From contig NZ_BCQT01000016.1 in the NCBI RefSeq assembly GCF_001552215.1, positions 62,001-126,000 on the forward strand: DNA of 64,000 nt, written 5' to 3'. The number at the start of each line of letters is the position of its first letter. Position 1 is the stretch's first letter. This stretch comes from Actinomadura macra NBRC 14102 (lineage in GTDB: Bacteria; Actinomycetota; Actinomycetes; Streptosporangiales; Streptosporangiaceae). The position numbers were made by a program, and so were the translations under genes. Of this stretch, positions 27,025 through 36,088 are shown one piece after another. The notes under the pieces were generated by a model. That model searched no databases. It was not told where the DNA came from and saw only the letters and a program-made list of their open reading frames with translations.

Positions 27025-28344
27025 TCAGGGTGCGGTCCGGACGCGCCTACACATGGTCAGCGCCAGGAGGGTCATCGCGCACAGGAGACCCCAAGCCGGC
27101 GTGAAGCTGTGGGTCAGATCCTTGAGCAGGCCGAGGACCGGAGGCACCAGAATGATGGCGATCTGGGTGACGGCCATTGCCAGGCCGAGGACGGATCCTG
27201 TTCTGCCGGGTGGCGCCGATTCGGCCACGTGGGTGACCCAAGGGCCGTACCAGCCGATCCCGAAGAACCCGAGCCAGATGAACAGCGGACAAGCGACCGC
27301 GAGCGAATGCCCCAGTGGCGTCATCAGGGCCGCCATCCCCACGGTGACGGCGACCATGCAGGTCACGACGGATCCGTGGCGTCCCAACCTACTGTGGTCG
27401 CTCCAGGCGGCCAGGCAGACCCGGCCCGCGACCCCCGCCGCTTGGGTCGCCACGAGAACGAGGGCCGCCGAGCCCTCCGCCGCTGAGGTGGTCTCGTGGA
27501 GGTACAGCACGGTCAGGACACTGATGCCGCTGTGCACCGAGACGAGGCTTGTTCCGGACAGCAGGATCTTCACCATGGACGGTTCGCGGAGTGTTCGCAC
27601 CCGGGCGGCCAGCCCCGTCCTGAGCGAGGGATGCGATTCGTTGTCGGACGGAGCATCGCTCCGGAGTGCGGTCTGGGCGGGCGACGGTCGGTACAGGCAG
27701 ATGAAGACACCGGCTCCCAGGAGCGCGACGGCCCCACCCGCCAGAAGTGTCGTCCTCCAGCCGGCGAAGGCCGCGAGGAGCGGCAGCAGGGCTGCGGCGA
27801 GGACACCGCCCAGCGGCACGCCCGCCTGGCGGATGCCCATCGCCAGCCCGCGCTGCGAGGCGGCGAACCATGACGCCACCGATTTACTACCACCGGGCTG
27901 GACGGTGCTGTATCCCGCACCGACGATCAGCAGAACGCCGAGCAGGGAGGCATACCCCGGTGCCAGGCTTCCCAGCCCCAGGCTCACGGCGACCACGCAG
28001 GCACCTAATCCGACGACCCAGCGCTCGCTGTAGCGGTCCAGTAGTTCCCCGGCCACCAGTAGTCCGGCCAAGGGGACCAGTTGGGCCGCCGAGAGCAGGA
28101 ATCCCAACTGGGCTGTGCTCAAGTCCAGACCGCGTTGCAGGTGGATGCTCATCGCCCCGATCCCCTGCACGAAGAAGCCGGATGCGGCCTGCGTGAAGGT
28201 GGCGGCACCAAGGATGATCCACCGGTAACGCTCGTCGCGGTGCGGAAGCCGGTCGGCGCTCCGCCGGTCGCCGGTGCCCGTCGGCTCGGCGGATGCGCCG
28301 GGAATGGTGCTGCCGATCGCCTGGCACGGCTGGCCGCCTGTCAC
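27025..28344 (-). CDS. Major facilitator superfamily transporter
   Basis: 439 residues with about twelve membrane segments after a 40-residue hydrophilic N-terminus. MFS signature is LLDRYSERWVVG between helices 2 and 3; GYSTVQPGGSKSVASWF and RGLAMGIRQAGVPLGG resemble the organic-anion/nitrate-type branch. The GTG start at 28344 overlaps the stop of the acetyltransferase gene (GTGA), so they form a coupled pair. Substrate unknown. Confidence 0.88.
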   Translation of the reverse strand: MTGGQPCQAIGSTIPGASAEPTGTGDRRSADRLPHRDERYRWIILGAATFTQAASGFFVQGIGAMSIHLQRGLDLSTAQLGFLLSAAQLVPLAGLLVAGELLDRYSERWVVGLGACVVAVSLGLGSLAPGYASLLGVLLIVGAGYSTVQPGGSKSVASWFAASQRGLAMGIRQAGVPLGGVLAAALLPLLAAFAGWRTTLLAGGAVALLGAGVFICLYRPSPAQTALRSDAPSDNESHPSLRTGLAARVRTLREPSMVKILLSGTSLVSVHSGISVLTVLYLHETTSAAEGSAALVLVATQAAGVAGRVCLAAWSDHSRLGRHGSVVTCMVAVTVGMAALMTPLGHSLAVACPLFIWLGFFGIGWYGPWVTHVAESAPPGRTGSVLGLAMAVTQIAIILVPPVLGLLKDLTHSFTPAWGLLCAMTLLALTMCRRVRTAP

Positions 28345-28820
28345 GGGCGCCAGCAGAGCGAGGGGTCGGGGTGATCGAAAAAGCCGAGCTCCCGGTAGAG
28401 CGGTTCTCCCTCGCGCGAGGCGTACAGGTCGACCCGGACGGCGCCGCTCTCCCGGAACCAGTCGAGCAGGCCCCGCATGATCGCGCGGCTGTGGCCGCGC
28501 CGCCGGTGGTCCGGATCGGTCACGACGCCGATCACATGTCCGACGCGGCCGTTACGCGAGTGCGGGCCGGGAAACCACTGCTCGATGGTGCCGATACCGC
28601 ATGCGGCCAGCCCGTTGCCCCCGTCCACCACCAGGATGCGCGCGTCGTCCGCCGTCAGCTTTTCTTTCAGGACGGCGGCAAGGGCGTTCCGCCAGTCGTC
28701 GCCTGCCGAGGGAGGGTGGAAGAAGTCGCCGCCGAGCGTCTCGAACAGCAGCGCCCGCAGGCGCACGAGTTCGCTGACATCGTCCTCGCCGGCCTGCCGT
28801 ACTCCGGTGTGGTGCATCAT
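28341..28820 (-). CDS. GNAT-family N-acetyltransferase
   Basis: 159 residues. Acetyl-CoA binding motif A is VVTDPDHRRRGHSRAIM (about 100-116), with the downstream ASREGEPLYRELGF block typical of GNAT proteins. Substrate unknown. Its stop overlaps the MFS start, suggesting resistance or export of a modified compound. Only 26 bp separate its start from the divergent CGNR gene, so the two promoters overlap. Confidence 0.88.
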   Translation of the reverse strand: MMHHTGVRQAGEDDVSELVRLRALLFETLGGDFFHPPSAGDDWRNALAAVLKEKLTADDARILVVDGGNGLAACGIGTIEQWFPGPHSRNGRVGHVIGVVTDPDHRRRGHSRAIMRGLLDWFRESGAVRVDLYASREGEPLYRELGFFDHPDPSLCWRP

Positions 28821-28846
28821 GCCGGCCAGCCTGATGTAATGGGCTT

Positions 28847-29413
28847 ATGCACCTCAACCCTTACGGCGGGGACGCCGTGCACCTTGCCGCTGACCTGGCC
28901 AACCGGCGGCCTGGCAGCGCCGAGGAGCTCGCGGATCGGTGCCGCGCCGCCGGTCTCGCGCTGGAGCGTCCGGTCACGCCGCAGGACCTGGACCGCACCC
29001 TGGCCGTGCTGGACTCGTGGGAGAAGGTCGTCGACGCGCCCGACGAGCACGGACGGGCCGAGCTTCTCAACGGGATGCTGGCGGCGGCCGCGGCCTACCC
29101 GCGGCTGACCGACCACACGGGCGGCGGCTGGCATCTGCACTACCGCGACGAGCGGCAGCCGCTCGGCTCCGTGCTGTTCTCGCTGATCTCCGTCGGCACG
29201 GCGCTGCACCTGGCGGGTCGGGGCATGCACCGGCTCCGGCGGTGCGCGGTGACCGAATGCACCATGATCTTCGCCGACACCACCCGCACCGGACGGCAGC
29301 GCTACTGCTCCCACCCATGCGCCAACCGTGACGCAGTACGCCGGCACCGTGCGCGCACTCGCGGAGCCGGTCGCACCGGGAGCCCGCAGGCGCTGGGCCG
29401 CTCTGGAGTCTGA
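28847..29413 (+). CDS. CGNR zinc-finger (ABATE-type) putative regulator
   Basis: 188 residues. The C-terminal treble-clef finger has RRCAVTECTMIF, then RQRYCSHPCANRDAVRRHR, with four cysteines (about 131, 136, 155, 159) as in the CGNR family. The N-terminal ABATE-like domain is helical. Probable DNA-binding stress regulator. It lies divergently from the GNAT-MFS pair across 26 bp, so it may control them. The ATG has no Shine-Dalgarno and TAATGG lies just upstream, consistent with a leaderless transcript. Confidence 0.85.
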   Translation: MHLNPYGGDAVHLAADLANRRPGSAEELADRCRAAGLALERPVTPQDLDRTLAVLDSWEKVVDAPDEHGRAELLNGMLAAAAAYPRLTDHTGGGWHLHYRDERQPLGSVLFSLISVGTALHLAGRGMHRLRRCAVTECTMIFADTTRTGRQRYCSHPCANRDAVRRHRARTRGAGRTGSPQALGRSGV

Positions 29414-29482
29414 CGCTCGCCGGCCGCCGGTCGTTCGCAGCCGGGACCGGCGAGCGCAGCGGCGCCGGATCGGGTGGTCGGC

Positions 29483-30784
29483 CTACGGCCGTGCGGTGCC
29501 GGTCGCCCAGACCGGAGAGCCGTCGGGGCTGTAGATCACCACGTTCGCGTCGTCCTGGACGACCAGGCGAGAACCCGGGTACCGCCAGGTCCCGGAGTGC
29601 CAGAGAGCGATGCCACCGGGACGGTAGATGACCAGGTTGCCATCGTCCTGCATGACGCAGACGCCCGGCGTGCTACCGGCGGTGTCCGAGTCCCATAGAG
29701 GACCCTGCGGTCCGTGGAAGACCAGATTCGCATCGGCCTGGTACACGAACGTGTAGCGTCCGTCGGCGGATACGACCGATTGGCCGGGCAACAGCACCTC
29801 GCCCGGCTTCATCTCGTCGCCCTCCGCCTGGGGGCCGGTGAGATGCGCGAATTCCAGAACCCGCGTGCAGTCTTCGCCGCGGCACCCCGTGTTGGGGCAG
29901 ACGAGAGAGACGTTGCAGTCGCCCTTGGCCACGAAGTCGTTCTCACCGCGCACCAAGATGCCCTCGACCTGATGGGTGTCCGCGTCGAACACCGGCGACC
30001 CCGAGTTGCCCCCGTAGGTGTCGAGGTTGGCCACGAAGAAGGCCGCGGGATCGTTGTCACGCACCCGCGAGCCCGCGGCGAACTTGGTCGGCAGGCCGTT
30101 GGGGTGTCCGATGACCTGGACCTGGGCCCGGTCGGCAACCCTTCCCGTGCGGCGCAGGGAGACGACGGGATGGTCGGGAACCGGCCGGTCCAGGCGTACC
30201 AGCGCCCAGTCCGCTCCGTCGCGTACGTTCTGCCGATCGATCACCTGGGCGCCACTGTAGATCTGGTCGTTGGGAATCACCGTGGTGGCGGTGTCCTGGT
30301 CTCGCATCCGGAACCCGAAGACAAAGCGCAGGTCGCTCACGTTGTCGATGACGAACGTGCAGTGGCCGGCGGTGGCGATGACGTCCTTGGCGACCAGGAA
30401 ACCCGAGCAGAACGCGCCGACCGGCTGGTCGCGGAATGGTTCGACGGTGCACAGTCCGTACCGCGATCCGAAGCTCTCCGTGATCAGCTTGGAAGTGCCA
30501 TCGCCATTGTCGGTGACGTCGACGGCATTGAAGAGCGCGACGACACTGTCGGCGTCCGCGAGATCGGCCTGGTCTTTGACCTGGTAGATGTCGAGCCGGT
30601 CGTCCACCCCGTAGATGACCTTCTGCTTGGCCTGCAGGACCTTGATAATGGAGGCGTCGTCGACGTTCTCCAGCCAGGCAGCCGATGACGCCGTCCGGAC
30701 CCCCTTCGATCGTGCCTTTCGCGCTTTCAGTTCTTCCTTCAGCTCATCAATCGACATGTCTTGCAACTGCGTCGCATCAGTCAT
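29483..30784 (-). CDS. Trypsin-like serine protease fused to a B-type mannose lectin
   Basis: 433 residues from the ATG at 30784 (GGCGGGGGC upstream). After a charged N-terminus (SIDELKEELKARK) comes an S1-type protease with H141 in TAGHC, D192 in DWALVRL and S261 in GGNSGSP. The C-terminal third (about 318-430) is a bulb-type lectin domain with three QxDxNxVxY-like sites (QADANLVFH, QDDGNLVIY, QDDANVVIY). No Sec or Tat signal is visible, unusual for such a combination. Several paired cysteines suggest an extracellular or oxidised fate. A longer frame starting at 30889 has no support. Solitary gene. Confidence 0.85.
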   Translation of the reverse strand: MTDATQLQDMSIDELKEELKARKARSKGVRTASSAAWLENVDDASIIKVLQAKQKVIYGVDDRLDIYQVKDQADLADADSVVALFNAVDVTDNGDGTSKLITESFGSRYGLCTVEPFRDQPVGAFCSGFLVAKDVIATAGHCTFVIDNVSDLRFVFGFRMRDQDTATTVIPNDQIYSGAQVIDRQNVRDGADWALVRLDRPVPDHPVVSLRRTGRVADRAQVQVIGHPNGLPTKFAAGSRVRDNDPAAFFVANLDTYGGNSGSPVFDADTHQVEGILVRGENDFVAKGDCNVSLVCPNTGCRGEDCTRVLEFAHLTGPQAEGDEMKPGEVLLPGQSVVSADGRYTFVYQADANLVFHGPQGPLWDSDTAGSTPGVCVMQDDGNLVIYRPGGIALWHSGTWRYPGSRLVVQDDANVVIYSPDGSPVWATGTARP

Positions 30785-31102
30785 GACCTGAGCCCCCGCC
30801 CCTGTATCTGGAAGCCGCCCCCGGCTGCCACACCCGTAGGGTCGCAGCATTCGCGGCTGCGGCCTCTTCGGCTTACGGGCTCCACTCACATGTGTCGAGC
30901 CCGTCTTCCCCTGTCAAAAGAAGAAACGGTGGCAGCGGGGAACTAGTGGCCTGATGGGCGTCTTGCGGCCGACAATGGCCAGTGCAACGCTCCATCACAC
31001 TGCTCAGATCACGATGCCATTATCCTCCGCTCGCGCCTATCCTGCGCTCGCGCCTTGAACAGTCCGCGGCCCCGTCGAGGCGGCGAATAAGAGGGCTCCG
31101 GA
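30785..31102. other. Intergenic region upstream of the protease-lectin gene
   Basis: 318 bp between the PhoD gene stop and the protease start, both on the minus strand. Moderately AT-richer than its neighbours around 30960-31050. No gene or clear terminator seen; presumably the protease promoter. Confidence 0.4.
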
Positions 31103-32764
31103 TCAGAACTGGTCGTCGTCGACCTGGTAGCGGCGCGAGGTCTTCTCAACGCGCGGCTTCTCCCGCTCGGACGGCAGTCGATCTACCACGGTGACTCCCG
31201 GACGGCCCGCCTCGACCTGGAAACGGGCGGCCGTCGTGATCGTGGTATCGCCCGGTCTCCAGACCGAGCTGACGGTTCGCAGCGCGGCGAGGAGCCGGGT
31301 CGGGCTCACGTCGCAGACGACGTATCCACGTCGGTTGTCGATGTACTTCCAGTGCGGGCTCTCCGCCATGATCGGGTCAAAGGTGCGGTGGAAGGAGACG
31401 GGGTCGGAGTCGCCACCCGAGCTGATTGACGTCCCGGTGATCTCCGCGCCCACGGTCGGGGACGCCTGGTCGTCGACATCCGGCGTGAGGTCGCATACCC
31501 AGGTCGCGTGCCGGTCGCCGGTGAGTACCACGGGGTTGGCGGCACGCCCGGAGCCGAAGAACTCCAACATGCGGCGGCGCTGGACGCGGTAGCCGTCCCA
31601 GTTGTCGAAATCGAAGACCTGCTCCGGGCCCGCCTTGCGGTCGTTGGACGCCCACATCACCTGGTTGGCCAGCAGGTTCCAGCGGGTTCCCGAATGGGAC
31701 ATCCCCTTCACCAGCCAACTCTCCTGTTCGGCGCCGGTGAGCGTGCGGGCGGGATCCTCGGCCTCGGCGAGGGTGGCCGGCTGGTCGCTGCGGTACTGCC
31801 GGGTGTCGAGCACGTGCACGGTGGCGAGCCGGCCGAAGCCGAGGCGACGGTACAGCCGCATGTCGATGCCGCGCGGGACGGCGAGGCGGCGCAGTGGCAT
31901 GTGCTCGTAGTAGGCCTGGAAGGCGGCGGCCCGGCGGGCGAGGAACTTCTCGCGCGGCTGCTGGTCGGGGTCCTGCGGGATCTCGTCGGCCCAGTTGTTG
32001 TCGACCTCGTGGTCGTCCCAGGTCACGATCCAGGGGAAGGCGGCATGCGCGGCCTGGAGGGCGGTGTCGGTCTTGTACTGCGCGTGCCGGTTGCGGTACT
32101 CGACCAGCGTGTACGGCTCGTCGGTACCCTCGTGAGCGCGAATGGTGGTGGTCCGTGGGGCGGACTCGTAGATGTAGTCGCCGAGGAAGGCGACGAACGC
32201 CAGGTCTTCCTGCGCCAGATGGTGGTAGGCGGTGAAGTAGCCGTCCTGCCAGTTGTGACAGCTGGCGAAGGCGAACCGCAACCGCTGTTTGATCGCCCCG
32301 TGCTCGGGAGCCGTGCGGCTGCGTCCGGCCGGTGAGTTTTCCTGGCCGACCCGGAACCGGTAGAAGTACTCGCGGTCCGCCCGCAGGCCGCCGACCTCGA
32401 CGTGCACCGCGTGCGCGCGCTCGGGCCGCGCCACGGCCACGCCCGTCGCCCGGATCTGCCGGAACCGCTCGTCCGCGGCGACCTGCCACGACACCGGCAC
32501 CGCCCGGTCGGGCATGCCACCGCCGTCGAGCGGGCGGGGCGCCAGCCGCGTCCACAGCACGAAGCCGTCGGGTGACGGGTCGCCGGACGCCACACCGAGG
32601 GTGAAGAGGCCGTGCGGCAGCGGGGCGCCGCCGTGCGAGCGGACCGCGGCGAGCGCACCGGTCGGATCCAGGAGTGCCGGGCCGACGAGGATGTGACCGG
32701 CGGTGAGGGCCGAAGCGACTCCACCGGTGGCCAGGAATCGGCGGCGAGGAAATGTGACGGACAT
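31103..32764 (-). CDS. phoD: Secreted alkaline phosphatase D (PhoD)
   Basis: 553 residues. An N-terminal Tat signal, FPRRRFLATGG (5-15), is followed by a PhoD N-terminal domain and a metallophosphatase core with ASCHNWQDGY, FLGDYIYE, TWDDHEVDNNWAD and TGDRHATWV. Hydrolyses phosphate esters outside the membrane for phosphate scavenging. The ATG at 32764 follows GGAGGGTGC. The longer frame to 32803 is not supported. It is divergent from the YCII gene. No clear PHO box was identified by eye. Confidence 0.94.
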   Translation of the reverse strand: MSVTFPRRRFLATGGVASALTAGHILVGPALLDPTGALAAVRSHGGAPLPHGLFTLGVASGDPSPDGFVLWTRLAPRPLDGGGMPDRAVPVSWQVAADERFRQIRATGVAVARPERAHAVHVEVGGLRADREYFYRFRVGQENSPAGRSRTAPEHGAIKQRLRFAFASCHNWQDGYFTAYHHLAQEDLAFVAFLGDYIYESAPRTTTIRAHEGTDEPYTLVEYRNRHAQYKTDTALQAAHAAFPWIVTWDDHEVDNNWADEIPQDPDQQPREKFLARRAAAFQAYYEHMPLRRLAVPRGIDMRLYRRLGFGRLATVHVLDTRQYRSDQPATLAEAEDPARTLTGAEQESWLVKGMSHSGTRWNLLANQVMWASNDRKAGPEQVFDFDNWDGYRVQRRRMLEFFGSGRAANPVVLTGDRHATWVCDLTPDVDDQASPTVGAEITGTSISSGGDSDPVSFHRTFDPIMAESPHWKYIDNRRGYVVCDVSPTRLLAALRTVSSVWRPGDTTITTAARFQVEAGRPGVTVVDRLPSEREKPRVEKTSRRYQVDDDQF

Positions 32765-32993
32765 GCACCCTCCAAGAGTCGCTTCAGGAGGATGGCCGGA
32801 CACCGGTGAACGAAGGTAGGCGTACGAACTAACACAAAAGCGACAAGGGTACGAACATCGATCACCGGTGCGTTGTGGGCCGGTCCTCCGGTCGGAAAAA
32901 GTTCAGCGGTCATGTCGATCCGTGCCGGTCCCGTTCGACCTCGGGGTGAGAGGGTCCGAGACAGGGCCCCGGACGACCGAGGGAGACAGGACC

Positions 32994-33413
32994 ATGAAGT
33001 TCATGCTGATCATGCGCGCCACCGACGAAGCCTACGCGGGGATGGCCGACGTCGACTTCAACGAGATCATCGAGACGATGGGCAGGTACAACGACGAGCT
33101 GATCCGCGCCGGTGTGCTGGTCGCGGCGGAAGGTCTCGACGACGCCGCCGAAGGGGTGGTCGTCGACTACTCCTCCGAGCCGCCCGTGGTCACCGACGGC
33201 CCCTACGGCGAGACCAAGGAGCTGTTCGGCGGGTTCTACATACTCAACGTGGCGTCGAAGGAGGAGGCCGTCGAGTGGGCGAAGCGGTCGCCGGTCACCG
33301 GTGCGGGCTTCAAGACCGAGGTCCGCCGGGTCACCTCGATCGACGAGCTCCCGCAGGACAACGAGTGGATCCAGAAGGAGCGGGCGTGGCGCGAGGCCAC
33401 CGGCCAGCTCTGA
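32994..33413 (+). CDS. YCII/DGPF-domain protein, partner of ECF sigma factor
   Basis: 139-residue ferredoxin-like-fold protein with the DGPF signature TDGPYGETKELFGGF (about 65-79). Start ATG 32994 with GGAGACAGG upstream. It lies 20 bp before an ECF sigma gene. This pairing is typical of the ECF42-type group, where DGPF proteins are conserved neighbours of unknown biochemical role. Confidence 0.9.
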   Translation: MKFMLIMRATDEAYAGMADVDFNEIIETMGRYNDELIRAGVLVAAEGLDDAAEGVVVDYSSEPPVVTDGPYGETKELFGGFYILNVASKEEAVEWAKRSPVTGAGFKTEVRRVTSIDELPQDNEWIQKERAWREATGQL

Positions 33414-33433
33414 GCGGACGCCCTTGAGAAGCC

Positions 33434-34720
33434 ATGACCGATCCCACGGGCCGTGAGGCCGTCGCCGCCGTCTGGCGCATCGAGTCGGCGCGGATCGTCG
33501 GCGCCCTCGCGCGGTACACCGGTGACTTCGCGCTGGCCGAGGACCTCGCGCAGGAGGCGCTGGCCGAGGCCCTGGTGACCTGGCCGCGCGACGGCGTCCC
33601 CCGCAGACCCGCGGGCTGGCTGCTCACCGTCGGTCGCCGGCGCGCGATCGACGCGTTCCGCCGACGCGCCGCCCGTGACGAAAGGTACGCCGCCCTCGCC
33701 CATGACCTGGGCGAGGGGGGTGTGACCTCGGGGGGTGCCTCCGCCCATCCGGACCGGGATGAGCAGGACGTGCTGTGGGATCCGGACCAGATCGACGACG
33801 ACGTACTCGCGCTGATGTTCGTCTCCTGTCACCCCGTGGTCGCACGGGAGGCGAGGGTGGCGCTCACGCTGCGGGTGGTCGGCGGTCTGACGAGCGACGA
33901 GATCGCCCAGGTGTTCCTCGTCCCGACCGCCACCGTGCAGGCGCGGATCACCCGGGCGAAGAAGACCCTCGGTGCGGCCCGGGTGCCGTTCGAGGTGCCG
34001 CCGGCCGGGGAGCGTGCCGAGCGGCTCGGCTCGGTGCTCAGCGTGATCTACCTGATCTTCACCGCGGGGTCCTCGGCCGGCTTCGGTGACGATCTGATCC
34101 GGCTCGATCTCGCGAGCGAGGCGCTCCGTCTCGCGCGGGTGCTGAGCAGGCTGGTGCCGGACGAGCCCGAAGCCCATGGGTTGCTGGCCTTGATGGAGCT
34201 GACCGCGGCGCGCTTTCCCGCCCGCGTCGGGCCGGACGGCGAGCCGGTGCTGCTGGAACGGCAGGACCGCCGCCGCTGGGACCGCGCGGCGATCCGCCGC
34301 GGGCGGGCCGCCCTGGCTCGCGCGGAGCAGGTCGGCCGGGGGCTGGGCGCCTATGGTCTCCAGGCGGCGATCGCCGAGTGTCACGCGGTCGCCCCGTCCG
34401 TCGACGCGACGGACTGGGAGCGTGTCGTGCTCATCTACGAGGCCCTCGGCCGCCTCGCGCCGTCTCCGGTGGTCGACCTCAACCGGGCGGTGGCGGTCTC
34501 GATGGCCCGGGGACCGGCTGCGGCGCTACCGATCGTGGACGAACTGGTGGCCGCCAGGACGCTGTCGAGATCGCACCTGCTGCCGAGCGTCCGCGGGGAG
34601 TTGCTCACCCGGCTGGGACGCACCGACGAGGCGCGCACCGAACTCGCGGCCGCCGTCCGGCTCTGCGGGAACGAGCGCGAGCGGACGGTGCTGGAGCGCA
34701 AGCTCGCCGCCCTCGACTGA
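33434..34720 (+). CDS. ECF sigma factor with long C-terminal helical extension (ECF42-type)
   Basis: 428 residues. Sigma region 2 is at about 10-75 (LAEDLAQEALAEAL, then PRRPAGWLLTVGRRRAIDAFRRR) and region 4 at about 125-185 (LTLRVVGGLTSDEIAQVF, then TVQARITRAKKTL). A roughly 230-residue TPR-like extension (DUF6596 type; RLVPDEPEAHGLLALMELTAAR) follows. In this group the extension is thought to regulate activity in place of an anti-sigma factor. Co-directional with the YCII gene. Target promoters are unknown. Confidence 0.92.
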   Translation: MTDPTGREAVAAVWRIESARIVGALARYTGDFALAEDLAQEALAEALVTWPRDGVPRRPAGWLLTVGRRRAIDAFRRRAARDERYAALAHDLGEGGVTSGGASAHPDRDEQDVLWDPDQIDDDVLALMFVSCHPVVAREARVALTLRVVGGLTSDEIAQVFLVPTATVQARITRAKKTLGAARVPFEVPPAGERAERLGSVLSVIYLIFTAGSSAGFGDDLIRLDLASEALRLARVLSRLVPDEPEAHGLLALMELTAARFPARVGPDGEPVLLERQDRRRWDRAAIRRGRAALARAEQVGRGLGAYGLQAAIAECHAVAPSVDATDWERVVLIYEALGRLAPSPVVDLNRAVAVSMARGPAAALPIVDELVAARTLSRSHLLPSVRGELLTRLGRTDEARTELAAAVRLCGNERERTVLERKLAALD

Positions 34721-35192
34721 CCGGGACACGCACGTCGGACCACGCGGATCTTCCGAGTCGGTGGCCCAGGGCGCACCGCCCCGGTCGTCACGGAGGTGAT
34801 GGACGGCCCGTCCGGGCCACCGCGACACGAGGGCCTGCCGATCCTGCCGTTGGGAAGCCTGCTCCGGTTCTAGACGGCACCGGACTCGCGTGCCCGGGCC
34901 GCGCCGAGTGGACCGATTCATTGGCGCTTCGCGCGACGAAGATGATCAGCGCGGCGGACGCCCCCGGCAGGGGCAGCGCACGAGGCATTCGACGCCAACT
35001 TTGTACAATGTGGAATTACCAATAGCACTATTCATCCAGGTCGGGGCGTTCGGCGGTCTCCGCGGCCTGGATTATGCCCTATTCTCGGACGCATGCTCCG
35101 GCGTCCGTTTCCCCCACGCGCGCCACGGTCGGAACGGTCCGATCCGGCCGGCACGTTAATTGCCGGTCAATAGGCGTGGAGAGTGATCGTCC
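34721..35192. other. Intergenic region between ECF sigma and LuxR-type genes
   Basis: 472 bp. The first 250 bp are GC-rich with no convincing gene; a 24-codon ORF at about 34800 has its GGAGG too close to the start. 35000-35060 is markedly AT-rich and is probably the promoter region of the LuxR-type gene. Confidence 0.4.
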
Positions 35193-35882
35193 ATGAGATC
35201 CGACCCGGCGCTGGAACAGCGCGCGAACGCGGTCAGGGTGATCATCGCCAGCGACAATCCGGTGGTGCGGATCGGCCTGCACGCACTGTTGCGGTCGGCG
35301 CCGATGGTGGACGTCGTCGGTAACGGGGCGATCGGCGACTCCATGGGCGAGGTCCGCAGGCAGGAGCCCGACGTGGTGCTGCTGGACTCCTCACCGCCGT
35401 CGGCCGCCAGCATCGGCGCGTTGACGCGCGTCAGGGGCGGCAGCCGGATCGTCGTCGTCACCGCGTCGGAGGATCCCTGCGTGCTCGTGCAGGCAGTGCT
35501 GGCGGGAGCCTGCTGCTGCCTCGTCTACGGGCACTTCGAGCCGCAGGGGCTCGCGGACGTCGTGCTCGCCGCCGACCGCGGTGAGGCGCACCTGTCACAA
35601 CCCGCGGTGACGGCGCTCGTGCAGTGGTTGCACGAGGGGCACCCGTCGCACGACCAGCATGATCCAGGGCTGACGCCGCGTGAGGTCGAGATTCTAGAAC
35701 TGATCACCGCGGGTCTCACGAACCGGCAGATAGCGCGGCATCTCGTCATCTCTGAGAAGACCGTGAAGAACCACGCCCACCAGATCTATAAGCGGCTGGG
35801 GGCGGACGGAAGGGAACACGCCATCACCCGCTGGCGGGAATTGAATTCGGCAGCTGCCGGGGATGGCACCGGACTGACATAA
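35193..35882 (+). CDS. NarL/LuxR-family response regulator with atypical receiver
   Basis: 229 residues. The receiver domain (about 14-135) keeps D65 in VVLLDSS and T90, but the acidic pocket has a single Asp (SDN, 20-22) and the conserved Lys near 110 is absent (CCCLVYGHF, 107-115). A LuxR-type HTH is at about 157-220 (LTPREVEILELITAGLTNRQIA). No partner kinase is adjacent. It precedes the exopolysaccharide operon by 207 bp on the same strand, so it may regulate it. The ATG follows GGAGAGTGATC. Phosphorylation-independent control is possible. Confidence 0.88.
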   Translation: MRSDPALEQRANAVRVIIASDNPVVRIGLHALLRSAPMVDVVGNGAIGDSMGEVRRQEPDVVLLDSSPPSAASIGALTRVRGGSRIVVVTASEDPCVLVQAVLAGACCCLVYGHFEPQGLADVVLAADRGEAHLSQPAVTALVQWLHEGHPSHDQHDPGLTPREVEILELITAGLTNRQIARHLVISEKTVKNHAHQIYKRLGADGREHAITRWRELNSAAAGDGTGLT

Positions 35883-36088
35883 AAGGTGCCACCCGGATGC
35901 GGCCACCAGATAGCCCCTGCACAGAAGAGTCCTAGGACCGGGCCCACGGCAAGATAGGCCCCTGTCCGTCTTTACTTCAAGATCCGTGTACCGCATGCTC
36001 TGGTAGCTGAGTTCCAAAGGCCCCTATTTCATTACCGACCGCGGATGTGAAACGCTGTGAAATTCTACGAACCGGCCGGGGAGGCATC

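Noticed and set aside
34803-34874. 24-codon ORF after the ECF sigma gene
   Set aside because: GGAGG is only two bases from the ATG, the peptide is Pro/Gly-rich, and nothing nearby supports a gene.
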